Shown: positions 57,946 through 64,000 of the stretch, piece after piece | Layout of the letters: each line of letters begins with the position of its first letter | How positions within the stretch are numbered: position 1 is the first letter of the stretch | Assembly: GCA_036362985.1 (NCBI GenBank) | Contig: JAYGXS010000002.1 | Coordinates: 15,735,726-15,799,725 of the forward strand | Source: Ligula intestinalis | Taxonomy: Eukaryota; Platyhelminthes; Cestoda; Diphyllobothriidea; Diphyllobothriidae | Direction: 5' to 3' | Length of the DNA: 64,000 nucleotides | Made by a program: the position numbers and the translations under genes | The notes under the pieces: model-generated | What the model saw: only the letters and a program-made list of their open reading frames with translations | Told to the model about the DNA's origin: nothing | Databases searched by the model: none

Positions 57946-59054
57946 ATTCCTTTAATGTATTCGTCGGCATTCTTATGTCCTGCTGATTTGTTAATAGGAA
58001 CTCGCAAATTTAATCGACCGTCTCGGTGACCGGGGAGGTCGTAAATAGCAATGACGCGTCCCACAAAGAACAAAATGCCGTTAACGTTCGTGTCTTTGAC
58101 GTCGTCAATAAATTCGGGCGTATATAGATAGTTATGCGTATGCTCGTCAACTGGTCTTCTGAAATTCTCTGATTGAGATTTTCGCAAATCTTGTACATTC
58201 GACCCATTTGTGAAAACCTTTGGTGGGATTTAGACCCATGACAACAAGGGCCAAAGGTATAACCAGCTGAGAGCAAGAAGTTCGACTACGTTTGCGTTAA
58301 GTGACTCGAAAAGCCTACTGTAACATCTGGAATACATCAATTTCGATTCAAGAAGCAGATTATCTTAACAGGCGTAAATCAATCACTCGGGTGATTAGGC
58401 CTTGCCCTTACGCTCGCGGGTTTAAAGTACACCGAGGCTACTGACTTTTTTTACAATTGGATTCGATTGAAGGTATCCGTGCACCTTAGCTAAACGGACA
58501 ATCAGCCCCTTCTGACCTCCTTGCGATAACCGGGCGGCAACGAAAAATTCGTGTTTGGGAAAGATAGGAAGATTTCTATGTCTACCGGGGGCTGATCGTA
58601 CACCAGTTGCTGGCAAACAGTGAATGATACTTGCTCAAACGTTTCAGGAATGACCTAAACGCGAATCGGGTCGCTTTCACCAACAATTTCGCTTTACTTT
58701 CTTGACTACGCCCATCACTAACTGTGCAAAAATAGGAAAACAAAATCTAATCGACAGGGGGAGGAATGTGGGATTGGTGAAGCGCAAAGTAACCTATGTT
58801 ATGTTAACTGCCAAAAACAAGAAGCACAGCAGTACACTAGGAGCCAGATCTAAAGAGATCAACCACCTCAATGTCTGGGTCATAAGGAATTACCATTCTA
58901 CAGCGTTCATCGCTTGGTCCCTACAAAACACCTCTGGACCATCAAATAGAAAGTCTGCAGTCAAGCTCTGGCACAAGAGTATCAGTATTACGAAAGTGCC
59001 CCGGTGATAACAGCGGAGAGGAAACAAGTGACACAGGTGACACACTAAGCGAAC

Positions 59055-59490
59055 TTCTAGAAAGGCGCCTTGGTAAAGCTTTATCAACTACCTTTCCAGC
59101 CCCCAACGCCCATGTACTGTTCTCGACTACTCCCATCCTATAAGGACAAACTGCCAGCCCAGACCACCTACATGTGCATCTATTCATTAACCTGCTCCTG
59201 TGGCGCAGAATATATTGGTCGCATGAGCAGGCGTTTGTTAAAAATAGTACAAGAACATCTTCCCGCATGGTTAGGAAAGGGCTAAATACATAACATTAAC
59301 AGCTCTATTTTAGCGCACATGGTGTATTCAGATCATCGTGTAGATGCCAGAGTGATCTAGAAGGTGCCCCTAAGTTATTCAAAACCCCTTGGGCAGCGTC
59401 TATTGGCTAAGACGGGCTAAGCGGGTGCAATCAGGTCACGCAAAACCGTCCTCTGCGCACAAAAGAACTTCGTAAAAGCGCTGAAGTTAT
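59055..59490 (+). mobile_element. Penelope-like GIY-YIG fragment (copy 5)
   Basis: Reads L-L-E-R-R-L-G-K-A-L-S-T-T-F-P-A-P-N-A, then after one frameshift P-A-Q-T-T-Y-M-C-I-Y-S-L-T-C-S-C-G-A-E-Y-I-G-R-M. It continues with Q-E-H-L-P-A-W-L-G-K-G, I-N-S-S-I-L-A-H-M-V and C-A-Q-K-N-F-V-K-A-L-K-L. The YIG and the catalytic Arg and Glu positions are kept, although stops interrupt the rest. The reverse transcriptase is missing. Confidence 0.85.
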
Positions 59491-61663
59491 GATGGCCGAA
59501 AGTCGCCAATTCAACCGCCCGCAATCAAGTACCCTTCCTGGCGGCCGTTTCACCTTGACGCTGATCAGATTATTGACCCCAGACTTTAGGTGGAGGGGGA
59601 TTAGTAGAGGAATCGACTAAACATTCACACAGCACGCATTATGGAGCTGTCTTCATAGTTATAACTGAGTACACGGACAAGCTGTGAACGGACAGTGAAG
59701 TTGGCAACAGTCGGCATTCATTGATGAAATCAAAAGATAGCAAGACGCGGAAAACAGATAAACATTATGCTCCGAAAATCTACCTTAAATGCAGATTAAA
59801 ACAAGTGTTCAATATAACTGGTATGAAATCGCGCCAGCTAACTTGCACCAGCAAAACAATTCTTAACAATTTAAGTCAAGAAAGAACAGATCGCGTTTCT
59901 TTAACAATAAAACGCGAAGGAGTAAACAGCAATCCATAAACATCTAAGATTATTTAAGTTCTGCAAATATTCCCGTTTCATTTGAAAGGGCGATTTGGCA
60001 AACGTATGTGTTCAATAACTCTTCATCAGGCCAGTGCATTTGCAGGGATAATGAAAATTGTACAGTTGGCAGGATTAGCAAGTGTACTTTGATTACAATT
60101 AATGGTTTTCACGCCGCTCGAATGGCGAGATTGTCAGGTAGAGGTCTTCATGCTGAGAGAAGGGGGCAGAGGAGGAAATTGGGTGGGGTTGTGGGCATTG
60201 GTCAGGAGTCAGGTACATGGAGTGATAATTACTGTCGTTTGCACGCGGAGCGAACGACTGTCACTAGAGGGCTGGGGCGATGTGCGATCGCCAGCTGGCG
60301 TCAAGGTCGGCCACGGAAGTGAAAGTGTTTGTGTTAGCGTCTTCTGCAAATGTACTGGCCTAATGAAGAGTTGCTGAAAACATGTTTCCCGAATCGATTT
60401 TTCAAATATACGATTATATTAGAAGAGTCTTAGAGCAACCATCTTCTAGCCACTCGATACTTTCGAATCTGGTCGGCAAAGTTGAGCGAACAAGTGTTAA
60501 AAGTTGTCGCATGAAAACTCATAGCTGTGATGGCGCTATGGTGACATCACTTTTGCAAGGAAGACGCACAGTAGTTTAAATTTCGAAGAGCAAACAGTAT
60601 GCTTTTTTAATTGATCTGCCAATCACTACCGACCTACCTCAAAGGCCGCAGCTCAAGCTGGCTCCTCTTAAACAGGACCTTCATATATTGTTCGTGTAAG
60701 AAAGTGGAGTTTAAAAAAAACTAAACTCGGTGTTTATTAGGCGGGCGTCATAGTGAACTACCTGATAGTACTTTGTTTGTTATTCCACGAGTAACTGGTG
60801 AAGTGGGGAGTCTTGTCCACTCACATTTAACTGGTTGAGGATACTTCCAGAAAAACGCTCAGACTAAACAAGATGAGTGTTTAACTCAGGTCAGAAGTTT
60901 TCGAGAATGTATACATCGACCGCATCGCCCATACAGAAACGACGAAACGGTTCACGATTTTTCTGGTGTTGGAGATATTTCCAGTGACGAAGGCAGTTTT
61001 GGCAGAAGACATGAATAAGTATTTACGAAACATGTGCGATCCAATTTAAAGTGCGTGCTCGGTGTGAGCTCCGATCGTTTCAAACATTGGTGATGGTTTT
61101 GAAAGACAGGAGATAAGCGCACAAGCCCCCTAGTCGCTTCAATCAAAACTGGGAAGGTTAACAAAAAGTAGTTGCGAAACAGAACTACAGATATCACTAT
61201 GCGCAGACACACAGAACAAGGTGCACCTGGCCAAACGCCAAAAGGCTTACTGTCATGCCTTTTTTTAACAGTACATATTATCCAAGCGGACGCACCAAAA
61301 TAAGCCGGAAACGATGGAATACAGATCGACATGCATAATTCAATATTCAGTTACTCTCGTTGCCACCGAATTGCTACCCAAACGCGTGCCAAATATTCAC
61401 TCCGCAATATAAGTTGACTCAAGTAAATTTAAAGCTTAGGTAAAACAGCATGACTAGGCGGTAGATAGACGCACGCAAAACCCCGCGGTGTACGACAGTG
61501 GGAAACGCGTAACAAGTAAGTTCAGTCAGTGCGCGATCCACGAATAGGAAAAAAAAGAGAGTGGAGAAACCGTAGGCGGGTCGCTAGGCTAAAGTATGCG
61601 AGGGAAACCTAGAAAACGTCAAGAGGCGGGGGGGCAGGGGCAAGTCAAATTGTCGAAACTCAC

Positions 61664-61747
61664 AGCTTGTCGGTCACGCTCGGCTTGATCGAGGTTGTGG
61701 ATGCCCAGAAGGAAGGAATAGTCCATGATTCGAAAAGACTCCAAGAC
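61664..61747 (-). CDS. PIP5K: PIP5K exon with the MDYS motif (first visible exon)
   Basis: This 84-nt exon reads 28 codons in one frame and contains [20 protein letters not shown]. It matches the conserved core of type I phosphatidylinositol phosphate kinases, which phosphorylate PI4P to PI(4,5)P2 at the plasma membrane. On the minus strand it is preceded by a polypyrimidine tract and acceptor (ccctcttttgcag) and followed by a strong donor (gtgagt). It starts and ends in phase 0. The next recognised exon needs one carried base, so a small exon of 3n+1 nt probably lies between them, or another donor is used. The preceding kinase exons (ATP-binding and DLKGS regions) were not found up to 64000. 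Family assignment is very secure; the phase problem is unresolved. Confidence 0.93.
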
Positions 61748-61829
61748 CTGCAAAAGAGGGGAAAATGTGTAAATTAACTACAGGCATAAGAATAATAAAT
61801 TCCGCCAACCTTATAACAGCAAGTAAAAC

Positions 61830-62612
61830 AGCAGTGGTCAGGCTTTATCTGGCTGACCTTGACTACATCTCACCAGGCGCAATGGCCTGAGACAGTCAAG
61901 CCGCACCTCACTTATGCGGCACCAACCTGGTCTCCTACGATCAACTTTTCTAGCCTCCAACGACTTCAGTCAGCACAGAACGCTGCCCTCGCACGATCAC
62001 GGGCTGCTATAAAATGTCGGCTATCGATCATCTTTATACAGAGGCTGCTGTCCTGCCGGTCGCCCATCACAGCACACTCTTATGCCAGCAACTCTAGTGG
62101 ACCTGTTCACAACCCAGCCATTCTAATCACCACCGTTACCACGCTCCTGAACCCAGCCGCAACGTTCGGTCGTCTATTCAAGCTTTCCCCAATGAAGCTG
62201 TCGCCCCGTCTCTCCCGGATCTACCCGTTGATGGCCCTGCTACATGACAGGCCTCCAGCGTCTTCACCAGAGAGCTGTTGTGGACGCAAAATTCAGCTAC
62301 CGTCCACTGCTCTTACGGGCGGCTATCCACTTCCCGGTCACTCGTTTTACCCCGACTGAACTATGCAGTGGCTACTCAATGCTCCTCCACCAGTACCAAC
62401 ACCGGCTCGACCCGTCCACAACCAACAGATCTCACGACTGCGGCGTTTCTCGGCATGGCTGTCAGCATCTGTTCGCCTGCACTTCTCGACCAGGCACCCC
62501 CGCGGACCTTTGGCTCAAGCCCGCTGAGGTCTCGGCATTTCTCCGGCTTCCAACTACTACCAGTCTGGATTACAGTGGGGACTCCTGGTCCAACAATGGG
62601 CTACGAGACATA
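61830..62612 (+). mobile_element. CR1-like 3' fragment next to a PIP5K exon
   Basis: Contains T-Y-A-A-P-T-W-S-P-T, L-Q-R-L-Q-S-A-Q-N-A-A-L and, in shifted frames, C-G-V-S-R-H-G-C-Q-H-L-F-A-C and P-A-D-L-W-L-K-P-A-E-V. It ends CAACAATGGGCTACGA. It is 5'-truncated and frameshifted. It is antisense to the PIP5K gene and begins about 80 bp from the exon ending at 61747. Confidence 0.85.
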
Positions 62613-63479
62613 GAAACCTGAGGCAGTGGAGCTACAGAACTTGCTGCGCTCCCTTTTCCGACGACAGAGCAGATAACGACGGCCAACAGCCGTCCGTTAG
62701 TCACGCTGGACTGTTTTGAGCCAAATCTTGAACCAATCTACTACGCGAGAACGAAGGCACCCAAAAAACTCCTCACGACTAACCTAAAACATCCCCGCTA
62801 TGCTCGGGAGCCGAACGGAAGACAGTCTGTGTACTTTATTCAAAGGATTGCCCTCAGACAACGGCGGTCACACGGCCGTAACTTCCACACCTCTTCCGTG
62901 TGTGTAATTCAACATATGCAAGCAAGCAGGAGAACTACTAGAAACTGATTTCGTGTACACAAAGTTCCCTGTGAAAATAGAGGTGTTGTGATAGCACTAT
63001 GAATACCCTGGGATGATAGTCTCGTCCTTAGGCTGTTAATCCGAAAAAGAATTCACCCCCGCCAGGTTGCAGACAGTGAGGTTCTTCAAAGTAACAGGCA
63101 TTAATCCCGAAATGCGTATTGCTTTCTTGTCAAATACATAACTCGAAAGCACTTAGCGACGTTGATGGCAGACCAGACCAAGATAGCGACCTCATTCATT
63201 CCCTCTAAACCTCATTCTGTAGATTTGCATGATTTGGCGCCAGCGGGACGATAAGATCAGAGCACTCAAATGAAGAAAACTTGCGTCCCAGAACGAAGTT
63301 AACACCACCACCAAAAAGCACACAACCTTCAGTGACGTAGTTACACCGGATGGGTGGTGGGTGTTGTAGCGGTAGCCAAGGCCGAGGTGTCACCGCCTAA
63401 GTTCATCTTGTGCGAGCTTCCAAGGAAGAACACGACAAGAAGTGGGCGAAAGCTAAAGACTTTTAGCGTAAGTAGTAAA

Positions 63480-63700
63480 ACAGATTTAAGGTAACAAACG
63501 CGTGTACAACCTACTCCATCGGGCCAATCAGCTTCTCTCTTGGCGTAGGCGCCGGCACGATTGGCTGGTGACTCAGTGACTGAATGGAGCTAGAAATTTA
63601 AATTATTGATTGAATGTCTGGCACGATACGTCCACTCGCGTGTAGGCCGATCGATAGCTTGCTGTGAGCGCGCTGTTTGCTGCCTGCATGCTAGCTGTTA
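63480..63700 (-). repeat. Dispersed repeat (inverted partner at 31595-31790)
   Basis: Antisense copy of the same unnamed repeat. Confidence 0.55.
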
Positions 63701-64000
63701 GGTCCCTTCTAACAGTGGGACCTAACCCAGGCAAACGACGCGCCAAATGTCGAGCAGTTGGGAAAGACTGTTGCGGATCAGAACTCGCCCAACGGTAAAA
63801 CGAAAGTGAACCCAGGCTGAAGCGCTGCATTTTGCCAGTACACTACCTGACACCACTCTCTGTCACAGCGACTCTCCCAATGGGTGACATCGAAGGCTGC
63901 AGTGAATGCGCTGAGTCACGCGGGCCTCGGCAGTCATGACAGACTTTGAAAATGTGTCATGGCGCAAACATTTTGTTGGATCTCGCTGCCAAGTCAGTGC

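Larger units (their letters stand above)
52974..61663 (-). other. PIP5K intron (8.7 kb), rich in Penelope-like fragments
   Basis: The interval between two recognised kinase exons. It holds Penelope-like fragments at 55957-56883, 57387-57945 (minus) and 59055-59490 and a hammerhead-like relic at 53709-53745. A small unrecognised exon of 3n+1 nt is expected somewhere here from the exon phases; I could not find it. In 53900-55940 and 59500-61660 I see only short open frames without motifs, the best being 54005-54247 (listed separately). Confidence 0.7.
61748..64000 (-). other. Intron upstream of the first visible PIP5K exon
   Basis: This is inferred to be intron, because the exon at 61664-61747 has an acceptor and earlier kinase exons must exist. 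It holds a CR1-like 3' fragment (61830-62612) and an inverted dispersed repeat copy (63480-63700). In 62613-63480 and 63700-64000 I see no coding exon on either strand; the short open frames there have no recognisable motif. Confidence 0.6.

Noticed and set aside
57903..58187. 94-residue minus-strand frame near Penelope-like copy 4
   Set aside because: The recognisable Penelope reading is in a different frame; this one shows no domain.
1..64000. CRISPR arrays, bacterial operons, ribosome binding sites, rRNA genes
   Set aside because: None seen. The repeats are eukaryotic retroelements and the gene structure is spliced.

Overview
This window is animal nuclear DNA, not bacterial. There are no long contiguous genes. 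Exons are short, bounded by splice sites and separated by kilobases of repeat-rich sequence, and there is one 400-base assembly gap. The repeat content (Penelope-like, RTE-like and CR1-like retroelements, tRNA-derived SINEs) fits a flatworm, and my recollection of similar repeats points to a large-genome tapeworm of the Spirometra/Schistocephalus type. That placement is inference; a database search would settle it.

The one cellular gene I can support lies on the minus strand and fills most of the window. It is a type I phosphatidylinositol-4-phosphate 5-kinase (PIP5K). Four exons encode recognisable parts of the kinase domain, in order at 61664-61747, 52685-52973, 46453-46585 and 39843-39930. 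A Ser-rich terminal exon at 11065-12047 is orientation- and phase-compatible with being the C-terminal tail. The upstream kinase exons lie beyond position 64000. About 1.6 kb of coding sequence is spread over 50.7 kb, so most of the window is intron.

Layout: 1-11 kb is 3' flank with nested repeats (foldbacks at 1-198 and 4015-4925, hammerhead-like relics). 12-40 kb is the last intron, holding a nearly end-complete but internally deleted CR1-like element (19646-22519), an RTE-like element split by a CR1 5' fragment (29545-31415), inverted-repeat elements and the gap. 40-46 kb holds a tandem duplication carrying SINEs and an antisense RTE copy. 46-61 kb holds SINE pairs and five Penelope-like GIY-YIG endonuclease fragments between 49.9 and 59.5 kb. 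A CR1 3' fragment ends about 80 bp upstream of the first visible kinase exon.

The most interesting signal is a hammerhead-ribozyme-like motif (CTGAYGA, stem-loop, GAAA, often followed by C-GTC) in the arms of several inverted-repeat elements. The stem II sequence differs between families while the core stays recognisable, and most copies are followed within about 10-15 nt by AATAAA. Hammerheads are known from Penelope-like elements; here they also occur in small foldback elements with target-site duplications and no coding capacity. The second is a 2A-like ribosome-skipping motif (GIEANPGP) at the very N-terminus of a PHD-finger ORF of the CR1-like element. One copy is a 3'-truncated insertion with an 11-bp target-site duplication, the opposite of the usual 5' truncation. 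All mobile-element ORFs seen here are broken.
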